DNA of 64,000 nt from Hormiphora californensis (Eukaryota > Ctenophora > Tentaculata > Cydippida > Pleurobrachiidae): contig CM035360.1 of NCBI GenBank assembly GCA_020137815.1, positions 2,679,078-2,743,077 on the forward strand, written 5' to 3'. Positions within the stretch are counted from its first letter, which is position 1. Every line of letters begins with the position of its first letter. This document shows positions 49,901-60,673 of the stretch, piece after piece. A program made the position numbers and the translations under genes. A model generated the notes under the pieces. The model worked only from the letters and a program-made list of their open reading frames with translations. It ran no database searches and was not told the DNA's origin.

Positions 49901-51716
49901 ATCGTTAAAATGGTCATTTTTCTACCAAGAACCAAGTTTTCGTGTATATCCGATTTATTGTTAGATTTGGGCAAATTGTTGAAATCTGCCAACTAGGAGA
50001 ACCGTAACTTGATTTTCTTGTTTTTTGGATTTTGGCATTTTTGACAAACTTCTGATTGAAATGGTCAATCGGGACCATGCTTAAGTTGTTTATAGGACAA
50101 TTTTCGACTAAAATCCAAGATTTCATACCAATCCAATAACAGATCGTTGATTTATAGAAAATTTAAGTAGGAAAAACGGTCAAAATAAGTAAGAAAAGTT
50201 GTCATTTTGACCGTTTTGCCTACTTAAGTTTTCTATAAATCAACGATCTGTTATTGGATTGGTATGAAATCTTGGATTTTAGTCGAAAATTGTCCTATAA
50301 ACAACTTAAGCATGGTCCCGATTGACCATTTCAATCAGAAGTTTGTCAAAAATGCCAAAATCCAAAAAAACAAGAAAATCAAGTTACGGTTCTCCTAGTT
50401 GGCAGATTTCAACAATTTGCCCAAATCTAACCATAAATCGGATATACACGAAAACTTGGTTCTTGGTAGAAAAATGACCATTTTAACGATTGGCACTAGT
50501 TTCAAATTCCTATCTCAACGTTTTCAATGGTTTAGGGGCCAAAAACCTCCAAAAAATGGTAAAAATCAGCTTTTGACCATTTTACAGTCATTTTAGAGAT
50601 TCGACTTTAACGGCAATCGATTCTACGTGCAAAAATAGGTGGGGGTGACATATTTCGTGTACTAAGTCATTATGGATTTTTCGGGACCACGTTTAATATA
50701 GCCAATTTTGACCCAAATCAAATAAAAGTAAAAAAAACGATTTTAGGGCATGGACTTTTTTTTCCCGCACCGTAGCGCCATTCTGTAGACCCTCAGCTAC
50801 CACGTACAAGTGGTGGTTTCCCGTTGCATGCTAGGTCGTGTTAAAATTTCACCAGGCACGCCGTGGCCTCCACGGTCAAGTTGTCTGGAGAAAGTATATA
50901 TATGCCTTTTTGAATTTCCCCAGACAAAGCTTCGAAAATGGAAGTTAAAAAAGGGGAATAATAGATCTGTCGACAGGTGTCTGCTGTGAACAAGCTAAGA
51001 ATGATAGTAGACACATGGTAATGTGCTATCATTTGGGAATAAATGCACGTGAGTCACTAGTATTTCATTTCAAGTATTCTCACGCCCACTCACTCACTCA
51101 CTCACTCTCTTCATCTCTCTCTCTCTCTCTCTCTCTCTCACTGAGCTCAAATCTCTGACACTCTATCACTATATCCTCTCCGCCGCCGTCTCGACTCTCG
51201 AAAACACTCTCTCTCCTTCTACTCGCTCTTCCTCACTCTGTTATTAGACATGCTTCATCACTCCCATTACATCATGTGAACCTAATCTTATCTTATCTCT
51301 TCATCTCGTCTCCCTTGCTCATCTATTCGCCCCTCATCCTCTATGCAGCCTCAAGTCCGTTCGACTATTATTCACTGCTTTATTCACTCCATTACATCAT
51401 AACACTAATCAGTAATATTTTATAACCTTGATATGTTCTAACCTTGAGTTAGAGAGTAAGAGAGGCGCACCTCTGCCGTCGAGGAGTGCAGACTGCAGAG
51501 AGAGAGGGTCGAGCAAGACAAGTAATGTATTCATCTAATACACATTACCAAACAGTCAGAACAACTATTTACTTGGCAGTTCACACAGTTCACACATTAG
51601 TTATAAACTCCTTAAATGTTTGCGGAAGTTTATATGAGAAGTGGGAGGGAGAGAGAGAGAGGGAGAGAGAGAGAGGGAGAGGAAAAAAAGAGAGAGAAAG
51701 AGAGATAAAAGAGAGA

Positions 51717-51772
<56 letters not shown>

Positions 51773-52152
51773 AAGAAGGGAGAGAACTTAGAGCGGTAAA
51801 GGTGATTTGTCCTTGGTAGTTTCGGCCAAGTGCACGACTTTCTGGCACCTTCACTGTTTATCAGTTTATGTCCTTATAACTAAACGCCGGCTTGTTTAAT
51901 ATGTCAAAGCGGTGGAAACTGAGAAAATGCCATGAATAAATTCCAAATAACTCTTGATAATAGTCGCTTAGAGACAAAGTAGGAATAAGTAGTGGAATAC
52001 TGCTCAGGGGAACCCAACAATACAATGCCAAACTCTATGCCCCACCACGACAGTGTACAGATCTAAATACAAATCATAAGATGGTCTCATTTTAAAATGT
52101 GTTACCAGAAACGAGTTGTATGCACAGAAATCTAGCTCTCTCCCTCTAGCTT

Positions 52153-52215
<63 letters not shown>

Positions 52216-52252
52216 TTCTCTCTCTGATGACTGATCTCTCTTTCTCTCCCTA

Positions 52253-52326
<74 letters not shown>

Positions 52327-55300
52327 CCTATCCCTCTCTCTCTCTCTCTTATCAACGTCACACCTTGAACCAGTTCAGCACAATGACAGCTTGTAGGTAG
52401 GAAGATATATTAACAGTGGCACACATACAAATGTAAAAATAACAGGTACCAACTTAATTAATATGTGGTTTTTCAACTAATAAGTGTCCATAAAATGTTC
52501 GACAGATGTTCGACAGATCTGTTCTATACAAATGGGGACATTTCATACATTGTGACTCATCACAGTAGTTACCAGATCTGTACCAGAGTAACTGGGCCTT
52601 ATTCATGAATGAGGGAGTAGAGAGGGAGAGAAACATATATATATATATGCTTCTCTCCCTCTCTACCCCCTCATTCATGAATTAGGCCATACCCTGTGTT
52701 TGAACAAGATATGGAATTTCCATGATGGAATTATACATATTATCCATTCATTTCATGATGGATGAATGATCTGGGCGACTACCTCCCTGTCTCCACCCCA
52801 TCCGTCCAATTATCTATAAATAATAAGGTGACAATAGAATAATTCCCATTTAGAAAAGACAACGATTCGTTTTGTTACTAAACGAATCAAAGTTGTGTTT
52901 CAAAACACCGCATAGCACTTTAATTTCTCGTAGAAACTTCCTTTTAATAAAAAGAGAGAAACAGTGTCAATAAAGCCACTAACCACTTCATTACTTGAAG
53001 TTCATCTAGTTCATCAAGATTAAGAGAAATTCAAGAGAAAGATCCAACATTATGCCCATCTTGGCTGAGTAACAATCTGACATATATATTTGACATGGAT
53101 ACTATCCAGTGGATACATACTGGATACACAATAAGCCTAATTATCATACGATCCAGTCATAGTCCAGTGCACTATGAGAATCCTAGATTAACGAAGTCTC
53201 AAGTCATAATATTATGAGAAATAAAGAGAGATAGAAGGGCCAAGGGGGGATAGAGAAATAGAGAGTGAAAGAAAGATAGATATAAGAGTTATAAGAGAGG
53301 GAAAGAGAGAGAGCGAGGGGTAGGAGACAAAGAGAGATCTCACGGATAGCAGACTGATAATCATGGGGTGCGCTCATATATAATCGAAACAGAAGATTCA
53401 AGTGCTTGCATTAGAAGAGTTACTTTGGAGAGTTAGGACTAAGTAAACAGCTCATTATTCACAATATATTTCAAATTATTAGCAAGATCATCAACCGCTA
53501 TGCCAGAGGATAATTAAACTGAAAATTGCACTGAATGATATTATAATGCTTGATTAAATCAGTAGTCGTTAATTAAATTAAATGCAATGGCCTAAGCTTA
53601 TTCATAGTTTGGGTGTGATCTAATAATTCTAAGCTGCGGATGACTATAATGAACACCAGAGAAAAGGAACTTGTCTGACTGAGAAGCTGAACGCCGATAA
53701 AAAGGGGAGAAAGGTTCATATAAAGTGTGCGAGATGTTATCTACCCCCCCCCCTCTCAGGTTCACAACGTCCTACTCCGTTATATCACTCTACTAAGGAA
53801 GGTATACAACCACTACTGTAAACTACAGGATCCTGATTCCGGAGTGCTTCTGCGTATGGAGGTAGGAAATCTAACTAATTGAAAAATAAAGAATGGATTT
53901 AGTATCAAGTGGTGTATTTGTAAAGCTCCATTTGAAAGCTATACACTAGATAACTAGATCAGAGAGCCCTTTCTTTCTTTATGTGAAGCTGCAAATAGTT
54001 GCATGCTCTGTTTGAAAACACTATTGCCTTAGTTGTGGAAGTTGCTAAAAGACAGTGGAATCTATCTGAATCTACCCATGCCCCATGCAGACAACATTAT
54101 TTGTAAGTCAGCATCATCACCAGAGTAAATATATATATTTGTAAGATATGGATTGCAATCATGGTAATTATTGTATCTGTCAGAAAATCAGAAATTACTA
54201 GTTATATACGATGCACAATTTCATGAGCTGTGATGAAGAAATTGCCTCCCTATCATATATTATACAGGGAACGGGCAGCAACATAGAGAGCGAGAGGAGG
54301 GAGATAAAGATGGAGAGGGAGAGGGAGAGATCGAGAGCGAGCGAGAGATATTATAGAGAGTGATGGAGCGAGAAGGATAGAGGGAGCTCTCTTATATGAT
54401 AATCATATTGATTATATATTATTAAGTACCCATCTTATCACCTATCACTCATCGTGCCTCACAGCGCTGACACTTCGCATATACAAACACACATACGCAT
54501 GACTGATGACACATATCGTTTACATGTCATGAATAATCATCATGGTTTTGGACAACTTCCTTTTTAGCTAGTGGGGGGAAGGCCTGTTTTTGGACAACTT
54601 CGTAGATCAGAATACACACACATTAAGCAAAATTAATCTTCGTAGATCTAAAATGTTGATTTCCTTGCTCGACCCTGAAATATAAAAAGGGTTTGAATAA
54701 AACAAAATTTTAATACATGTCTCCCTTTTCTAAAATGTTAATATTAATGTTAATACGTCATGTCTCCCTTTTCTAAAATGTTAATACATGTTTCTTTCAG
54801 CCAATGCTCTGAACATAGAGTGTAACGTTGAGCGGTCCTCTCCCTTCACACAGCTGTTGTTCCGAGAATTCCTTCAGGTCCTCGTCTTCCTGGCTACTTC
54901 CATGTACTGTGAATCTGTACCAAGGTGAGAGTCTCTTGTTATGTCTTCCTGGCTACTTCCATGTACTGTGAATCTGTACCAAGGTGAGAGATGTTATGTT
55001 TTAGAAGGGGGTCTAACAAGGCAAAGAGTCTCTTGGGATGTCTGGGCACCGGGGTTAGAGTCTCTTGTGATATTTGGGCACCGGGGTTAGAGTCTCTTGA
55101 GATATTTGGGCATCGGGGTTAGAGTCTCTTGGGACTTGTGATGTCTGGGAATGAAACTGAAATATAGCTAGAAGAAGTTATAAAATGAATATATTGATTT
55201 ACAATCAGGGAGAACGGCTGTTTCCTATCTCGATGTCTCTCTGCATTCCTACAGGAGCACTTTGTCTCTCTCAACATGGACCAATCACATGGTAAGATGA

Positions 55301-57390
55301 TTGATGATGACCAAGTTATACTGGATTTAAGATAATCCTTGTTAATTTCAATCTTAAATCCTCGGAAGAATACCATAAAATCTCAATCTACCCCCAAACT
55401 TCTAATCAATAACATCCTTCTCAGAGTTCTCTCACTCGGACCCAGCCAATCACCAATACGTGGAGAGGTGCTGGAAGATATACGAAAACCTTAAAAAGAG
55501 GATCAACAGAGATTTTACCCTTCGTGATGTTCTTATGGTGCTGAAGGTGGGTTGTAGCTGCGATGGCAGATCCTTCGTCTTCGAACAAGTTGTGGTCCAA
55601 ATGGCCATAAATATGATATCGGTCACAGTTTGGACGCGTTGGTTCAGGAGGGCGCGCGGGTTGGCTTGCGATGAAAGTTTGGGGTTGGCGTGTCTGTGTG
55701 TTGGTGCGCGCGCCCACATGTTACCATGACCCTCCAGGGAACAAACCCAGGAATATCATTGGGCCCTGATTTTCACAGCTCAAAATCCGGGGAAACGGCT
55801 CAATTCACTGCTCAAATCTTGATTATGTAGCCTAACATCCCCCCTCCAGGACATCCGACTGATTGATGGTCCCTCTCCCAACCTCTCCGTCACTGAGATA
55901 GTCCAAGATATCATGATGATTACAAACAGGAACATTGATAACGAGGGAGCACTATATCTGGATATCCACATTAACTTCTACGACTTTTTTAATGTGCTGT
56001 GTGGGTGTGCTGGTGTTCTGAGGCATTCCGGGGGAGCTGAAACTAGCAACTACATTCAGAGTAATATCGGAGTGAGTTAATGTGTTGCTGATTTGTTGTC
56101 AACAATTGATGATGACAATGTTTTGTTGACATATTCTGTTGTTCATTCTGTTACGAAATATATGATTTTTGGTGTTTTCCATCGACAGACTACTACTGAA
56201 GTTTTTTAACCAACCCCAAATATTCACTATTCAGACTGAGACGGATATTTCGAATGGTGTCCAAACAGGAATGGCCATGTCCCCGGAAAAGACGCCTCTA
56301 CCACCGGGCTCCGAGTCACCCACTAAGAGTCTGAGTAAAAAGAACACCCCGTCCGAGACACCACTCCAGGTAACTGGCCAATTTGGTTCAATTTGGTTCA
56401 ATTGTTATGATATGTTAGGGGTGATTATCTTACTTGGTTGAATGAATGATTGATTTTCTGACAATAATTTGCTGATTTGCATGTGTGATATTTCAGAGTC
56501 CAGTTCCATCGGACGCGGACTCGGAGAATAATGTAAGACTTGATTTAAAATTATTGTGAATCATGTGTATCAGTGTTACTGTTCTTCGGTATTATTATCA
56601 TCAATCCCCCTTGATGGTCCTTCGGTATTCCTAGATTTATTGAGTGTATTCGGTAAATTCCAATACAACCCCCGTCCTCCCATATACAGGAAGCATTGAC
56701 CCCTACTGTTGAGAGCATGGGGACGGAACGGGAGCAGAGTTTCGCTATCTCTCCATCTATCGGTAAATTGGAACTTTTTCCCCCACAATTATATCTGATT
56801 GATTAGCCCATCTGTACAAGGCGTAGAGATATCCATACAAATTCCCAACCCACCTATTTTCATCCAATTTCTTGCTACTTCAGATGAGCGGTGTGGAAGT
56901 TTTGAAAGTTGGGACTCTCGAGTCCAAGATTTCTTCCTGTGTCACTTCTTCCCTGCTGCCGAGCGGCTCTTAGAGGTTGAAGCACGGATTGAAGAGGAGA
57001 GACTCGCTGAAAGGTAAATCAATGTCAATCAATTAAATTGTCAAATTGTCAATGTGTAACAGGGAACTAGATGTAACAAAATGTATTCAAAGTAAATGAA
57101 GACCCCCGTCTCTCAGTCTCATATTTTTAGAAAGGCTCATTTCAACTTCAAGCACTTTTCCGCCTCTTCATCTCAGTCCAGATTCTAACCCATCCCCTCA
57201 CTCCTGCAGAGAGAGAATGGAGAAGGAGGAGGAAGCGAAAGATCTAGAAACACCGTTGCCCCAAATTGAGTTGAAGAGCCCCTCTGTAGCTGAGAATCCC
57301 AGTCAAATGACCACTGATGAGGACGAAGCAACACCAGCAACACTAACAACTGAACCCTCCCCAGCAGCCACTGTATCTGTTAATGCGTAG
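37278..57390 (+). CDS. RSPH10B: RSPH10B orthologue, radial spoke head MORN-repeat protein
   Basis: Exons found: 37278-37462, 37574-37718, 37882-38055, 38300-38506, 40132-40339, 43436-43551, 48560-48637, 53760-53861, 54801-54924, 55209-55291, 55425-55546, 55850-56071, 56235-56369, 56497-56532, 56690-56762, 56884-57013, 57210-57390. After an acidic start and SIIIDSYEEG come MORN repeats (YTGDFVEGRMHGEGEYEW, YKGDVEDGLRHGKGTF, YDGQWKSDVRHGHGTMEW, YEGEWIENQKHGYGKFIF), then FANDSIVG, SFQLNISPLLIDE, VLLRYITLLRKVYNHY, SPFTQLLFREFLQVLVFLA, VERCWKIYENLKKRINRDFT and SWDSRVQDFFLCHFFPAAER, in the order of vertebrate RSPH10B (from memory). The protein belongs to the ciliary radial spoke. Phases match throughout except between exons ending 53861 (phase 0) and starting 54801 (needs one base). 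The segment that follows the YITLLRKVYNHY block in vertebrates is absent there, so one exon is missing. A GPCR gene is nested in intron 5. Confidence 0.9.
38706..39867. mobile_element. 1.16-kb fold-back element with TA target site
   Basis: The element starts GGCCAGTCATATGATG and ends CGTCATATGACTGGCC, flanked by TA on both sides. The arms are near mirror images over about 500 bases, meeting near 39200-39240 (ACCTTTAAAGCCAAATAACG and its mirror). The right arm contains an internal partial duplication (39365-39520 and 39525-39690). TA duplication fits a Tc1/mariner-type origin. It occupies intron 4 of RSPH10B. Confidence 0.8.
39925..40090 (+). repeat. Irregular tandem repeat (TATCCCGGCCCCTCTGATAC)
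   Basis: Three to four imperfect copies of a unit with TATCCCGGCC, CTCTGATACCCCTCTTATA and CTCTATTAT words end about 40 bases before the exon at 40132. Confidence 0.65.
40454..41760 (-). CDS. Class A (rhodopsin-like) GPCR nested in RSPH10B intron 5
   Basis: Two exons, 41760-41649 and 41454-40454, joined in phase inside transmembrane helix 1 (GVVG/NFIALWFFK), giving 370 residues. The extracellular N-terminus has an N-glycosylation sequon (QNSS). Seven hydrophobic helices are present, with conserved landmarks: GN in TM1, a Cys before TM3 (TIFCHTWG) paired with one in loop 2 (DTYCWEN), NATLNPFIY at the end of TM7 and a Ser/Arg-rich tail. The DRY position reads TRT (SITRTISLLYP), a variant common in cnidarian and sponge orphan receptors. 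The ligand is unknown. The gene is wholly inside an intron of a gene on the opposite strand. Confidence 0.85.
42198..43181. mobile_element. 984-bp fold-back element with TTAA target site
   Basis: It starts GGCCAGAGGGGGGG and ends CCCCCCCTCTGGCC, with TTAA on both sides (42194-42197, 43182-43185). A central mirror pair of about 150 bases (42538-42690 and 42712-42853, containing CCTCAATATCTTGGGAACGG) and scattered GTTAACCTCA words form the interior. A 31-base palindrome (ATCTGGTCCGGCTC / GAGCCGGACCAGAT) sits at 43108-43138. TTAA duplication is used by piggyBac, Sola3 and Kolobok-type transposons. It lies in RSPH10B intron 5. Confidence 0.8.
43307..43395 (+). mobile_element. pogo-like MITE next to the RSPH10B exon 6 acceptor
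   Basis: About 85 bases bounded by TATAGTCGGACCCCGATATA and GATTTACCGG-type inverted ends (right end AATCAGGGTCTGCCTGTA). TA borders and CAG-TCGGACCC ends resemble pogo/Tigger-type elements. It ends about 40 bases before the exon at 43436. Related copies: 8176-8245 and an isolated end at 14409. Confidence 0.65.
44507..44549 (+). mobile_element. 43-bp Mutator-like mini-element with 9-bp target-site duplication
   Basis: Begins TTGGTGATGAGATCCCC and ends GGCCGCGTCACCAA, flanked by CCATCATGA at 44498-44506 and 44550-44558. Ends match the element at 11992-12095. Confidence 0.7.
45068..45115 (+). repeat. (GA)n microsatellite
   Basis: About 45 bases of GA repeat followed by GTGTGTGAGA. Confidence 0.9.
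46285..46976 (+). repeat. GA-rich low-complexity block followed by (CT)n
   Basis: About 610 bases of purine-only, irregular GAGAGCGAG sequence (46285-46890) switch over about 30 bases to a pure (CT)n run (46921-46976). Long ORFs here are low-complexity artefacts. Confidence 0.9.
48398..48563 (+). repeat. Tandem duplication containing the acceptor of RSPH10B exon 7
   Basis: Two copies of a unit of about 82 bases (CACACGTACGCAGAACAACA ... GTTTTGTTTTCAGACCAGTCA) lie head to tail. The second copy supplies the acceptor used for the exon at 48560. The first carries an identical TTTTCAG/ACCAGTCA at about 48478. Confidence 0.85.
49525..50865. mobile_element. 1.34-kb giant palindrome (fold-back element), GCCT target site
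   Basis: Two arms of about 650 bases are almost perfect mirror images around 50195. Ends are CACGGCGTGCCTGGTG and its complement, flanked by GCCT at 49521-49524 and 50866-50869. Both arms hold the same apparent ORF (MADFNNLPKSN...) on opposite strands, a consequence of the symmetry. The element lies in intron 7 of RSPH10B; an RNA copy would fold into a hairpin of about 650 base pairs. Confidence 0.9.
51645..51775 (+). repeat. (GA)n microsatellite
   Basis: About 130 bases of GA repeat with GGGA and AAAAAA interruptions. Confidence 0.9.
52145..52350 (+). repeat. (CT)n microsatellite
   Basis: About 200 bases of CT repeat in two blocks separated by GATGACTGATCTC; both blocks include the phrase TTTCTCTCCCTATCCCTC. 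Confidence 0.9.
52595..52688. mobile_element. 94-base hairpin MITE
   Basis: Arms of about 40 bases begin GGCCTTATTCATGAATGAGG and its near-perfect mirror, with an (AT)n loop. Short full-length hairpin elements of this kind are usually MITEs; a microRNA-like precursor cannot be excluded. Confidence 0.7.
53862..54800. other. RSPH10B intron where an expected exon is missing
   Basis: An exon of length 3n+1 is required here by phase but none is recognised. Visible features: a GA-rich block at 54285-54390, TTTTGGACAACTTC twice (54545, 54588), CTTCGTAGATC twice (54598, 54638) and a tandem ATGTCTCCCTTTTCTAAAAT pair (54717, 54760). Confidence 0.5.
54885..55000 (+). repeat. Tandem duplication containing the donor of the exon ending 54924
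   Basis: GTCTTCCTGGCTACTTCCAT through CCAAGGTGAGAG is present twice, 59 bases apart (donors at 54925 and 54984). The offset is not a multiple of three, so use of the second donor would shift the frame. A GGGTTAGAGTCTCTTG repeat follows at about 55050-55130. Confidence 0.85.
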
Positions 57391-57784
57391 AACTGTATTG
57401 AGAGTGTGTAATGGTGTCTGGGCCGTGTAGAAAGAGTGTAATATTCAATTTGTAAATGTAAACAGTAGTTTTAACTCTTCTAGCCTCCACAGATGAAGCC
57501 GTATTTTTGATTTACATCGTGATGAGATTTACCAGTGACCTTTGTCATGTGATAAGTTGGGCACGTCGCGCTATACCCTGTACGTAGCGTGCCAATGTGA
57601 TAATAAGGGAGGTCAGAGTTAAGATCTGAGAACAAAATATTCTGCAAGTCAATGTCAACTGTGTCGCGACGATTTACTTTATACGATGCCAAAAAGCGTT
57701 GCGCGTGTTAACGCGCGCGTACTTTTATTATTGCTTGCCGAAACTGAAAATTCGAAAATTTGACCACCATAGGGATCCCTAATA
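57391..57784. other. RSPH10B 3' flank
   Basis: Probable 3' untranslated region and spacer up to the second large repeat. No canonical AATAAA close to the stop and no other gene is recognised. Confidence 0.4.
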
Positions 57785-58287
57785 TTGAAAAGCGCTGCCT
57801 TATCCCGCGCTGCGCGTGGCGCAGAACAGGGATAAGGAGGGAACACCGCGCATGTACAGGATCCTGTCCCAAGTCATTTTGACCATGTTCCGGAGGTCCT
57901 ACAATCACCAAATTTTGGGAATTGGTAGCATTTGACATGAATTTGATGACTCTCTTTTCAATTTTGCAAATCGATCACTTTTGCACGCGCAAATGTAAAG
58001 CCGCGCACACTATTTAATATTGCTAACGCGCATGTGTTAAAGTGAGCCGCGCACCAATTTCAAATGATTCTGGAAAAAATATCATTCGATTTCCACTGGT
58101 TCGACCCAAATCCAATATGGCCGACTCTCAGTTAGCGAAAACCCAAAGAAAATTGTTATGAGTTTGAATAGAGTACTTACTTCCTTCCGTGTTATGTACT
58201 TCATGAGGGCAAAGATAAATTGCCTTACCTAATAAGGATATGCTTCAATCCGGTAATATTTAGCTTAATCAAGTTCTACGGTGAGTT

Positions 58288-59652
58288 AAACGCCTCATTA
58301 TTCCCTGCCTATAATATTCCTTGCATGCGGTTCTAAATCTGATCCTGTTTCACAACTTTTGGGAAATAGATCCCTCCCTTGGCCTTACCTGGTTCGTTCC
58401 TGGGTTCCCGTGTCCTGTCTGCTGTCTCTCGCTATCACTGCCACCACTACCCTACTTCCAGACCCACACTCCAGCTCCCTTATATCCCACCTATGACCTG
58501 CTGTCTAAATCCTACATCATTCCTTCCTGGAACTAAATAGTCTGCCTCCCTGTCCTTACATGGTTCGCTCCTGGGCTCTCGTGTCCTGTCTGCTGTCTCT
58601 CGCTACCATTGCCACCACGCCCTATTTCCAGACCCACACTCCAGCTCCCCTATATCCCACCTATGACCTGCTTTCTCAATCCTACATCATTTCTTCCTGC
58701 AGTTCCATGGAACTAAATAGTCTGCCTCCCTGTCCTTACCTGTTTCGTTCCTGGGTTTCCCGTGTCCTAGGTGCTGTCTCTTCTTCCAGACCCTCTCTCC
58801 AGCTTCCTTACATCCCACCTGACCTACTGTCTCTACTCTGCACCATTCCTTCCTATTTTCCTTCCTACATCCCTTCCTACTTTCTACACCATTCCTTCCT
58901 ACATCTACCTGAGACTTAGTAGAGGGACCACCTATGACTGAGTCAATGAGTTAATATTTTCAAGTGTGCATTTTGTGTAAATTGTTAACATTTTCTGGCC
59001 TCTGAGTTGTTTAGCAGAGTTTGAGTAGCTGAGGTTCCAGACTGGCTGAGTTTTATGCCGAAGAATGAAGAAAGAAGACCATACACACCGTTTTTCTCAA
59101 TACGTTTTTCTCGATAAAAAACTTGTCAAGGATACCGTTTTTCTCAATACGTTTTTCTCGATAAAAAACTTGTCAAGGACTCTTCAGTGAGTGTGTGTTT
59201 GAAGGACAGCTAATTTATTATTTATTTATTACCGAATCTGTGTGTATGTGTTTGTGATTGTCTGTTTGTCTGTGAATGTGTTTGTACGTGTGTTAGTATG
59301 TTTTTGTATTAACCGTTTTGTATTGACTGCGGATGTTGTGTTTTGCGTCTGTGACTTTGTGTATTCTGTTTAATCTGTTTTTATGTCTGTCTGCTTGTTT
59401 TGTTAGTTCGTTACCTTGTTTTCTATAACCCCTTGTTCCTCGTATTTTGTGTATCTAATGCTACTAGGATGTGTATCACTGTCTCTAAGTATTGTTTAAA
59501 CCGCTTTAGGAAACCGCTGATGTGAACTGTATATTTTCACCTCTCAGCCTTGTATCACTTTATTAGTGTATGGTGTAAGAGCGGGACGAAGTTATATATT
59601 AATTGTGTGACTTTGTGATAAATTGTGCGTAAACTTAAACTTAAACTTAAAC
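58288..59652 (+). mobile_element. Insertion present only in copy B, LINE-like 3' end
   Basis: In copy A CGGTGAGTT is followed within about 10 bases by AGGACAGATGCACC. In copy B 1.36 kb intervene, ending in a (TAAACT)n tail. The first half is a tandem array of about three units of 180-190 bases (58377-58800; CAGACCCACACTCCAGCTCC and CCCACCTATGACCTGCT recur). Two copies of ACCGTTTTTCTCAATACG follow (59094-59180), then T/G-rich sequence. A terminal microsatellite tail suggests a truncated LINE or SINE insertion. Confidence 0.6.
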
Positions 59653-60530
59653 TTTTAGGACAGATGCACCAACCGGGAGGTCATGCTACGCCAAGAAAGT
59701 GTGTCAGAGTTGTCACTGAGTCACTTTTCCGGCAGTATATTTCGTCTCTTGTGGTGGGACCGAGTGTCTTTGGAAGATGTCCCGGGTCCCCAGGGCCCAG
59801 AGGTGCAACTGCAAGGGATGTCGTGACGGTTCATGGTTCCACTGCTTATACATTAGAATGTCCATCTGATGGATCGAAGTGAATTGGATAGTTACAAGTT
59901 AAACCGTTCATTGATTAAGATGACCACTGAGATAGACCTCCGGCTATCGCGATGAGTCCAAAGTCTCTATTGTTTTTAAAAACCCTTCTCCCCCAGGAAT
60001 CAGATAGAACGGCTGAAAATGTGACACTGTAAATTAATGGTGTTTTCATCAATCTAAAAGGAACTCCCGGTGATGCATCATTGATCATGTAGATACTATT
60101 ACTGATTACTGAAATAAATGAAGAATAAGCCCTGGGGAAATCTCGGTGAGGGCTCTCTCTATCTGAACCATCTCCATTCCGTATCAATCTGCCTCTTTTC
60201 GCTAAAGTAAGTGAAATTCCAAAACATCCTCCCCTCTTGCCATACAACCTCCCGGCTCCCCACCCTCATAATCTACCCACACAAACAAGAGAAAGAGAGG
60301 GACGGTCTTTCCTCCTTCATTATACCCCTCTCTATCTCTACTCCTCTTCAACCTCTCCTTGATCCTCCCCTTAATATTCCTCTCCTCCATAACTTGTCCG
60401 TATCTACTATCCCCATTCATCTTCCTCTCCTTCATCTTCCTCGGAGTCTAAAGTGCAGACTCCCCCGAGTAAAGTGTTGTATCAATTTAGTCTCTCTCAT
60501 TTGTACTAACCCTTCTTTACCTCTCCCAGG

Positions 60531-60673
60531 ATTCCGATAGAACAGCTGAAAGTTTGATACTCTGAATTGGTGGTGTATTTATCAATCTAAAAGTAACTTC
60601 CAGTGACTCGAATTCATCATGTGGACACGATTACTGATTACTGAAGTTAAGACAAGCCCTTGGGCACTCTCGG
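60531..60673 (+). repeat. Exon-like unit of the large repeat (copy B)
   Basis: Same unit as 10575-10717, here followed by a good donor-like CTCTCG/GTGAGGGCT. A further truncated copy starts at about 61205 after another TTTACCTCTCCCAG. Confidence 0.45.

Larger units (their letters stand above)
50870..53759. other. Remainder of RSPH10B intron 7
   Basis: Microsatellites (CT at 51114-51139, GA at 51645-51775, CT at 52145-52350), a strong hairpin at 52595-52688 and otherwise AT-rich sequence. No exon is recognised. Confidence 0.5.

Noticed and set aside
49615-50596. Two ORFs beginning MADFNNLPKSN on opposite strands
   Set aside because: They are the same arm of the giant palindrome read from each side; no known domain.
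54091-54102. 12-base micro-exon ACAACATTATTT between CAG and GTAAGT in RSPH10B
   Set aside because: Its phase (0 to 0) does not repair the mismatch with the next exon, and it cannot supply the missing segment.
54285-54390. GA-rich stretch as a coding exon for the missing RSPH10B segment
   Set aside because: Translation gives only low-complexity Arg/Glu with no match to the expected domain.
57785-58290. Copy B as an LTR retrotransposon terminal repeat paired with copy A
   Set aside because: The repeats contain no TG...CA ends, the 44 kb between them holds ordinary genes and no gag-pol genes.
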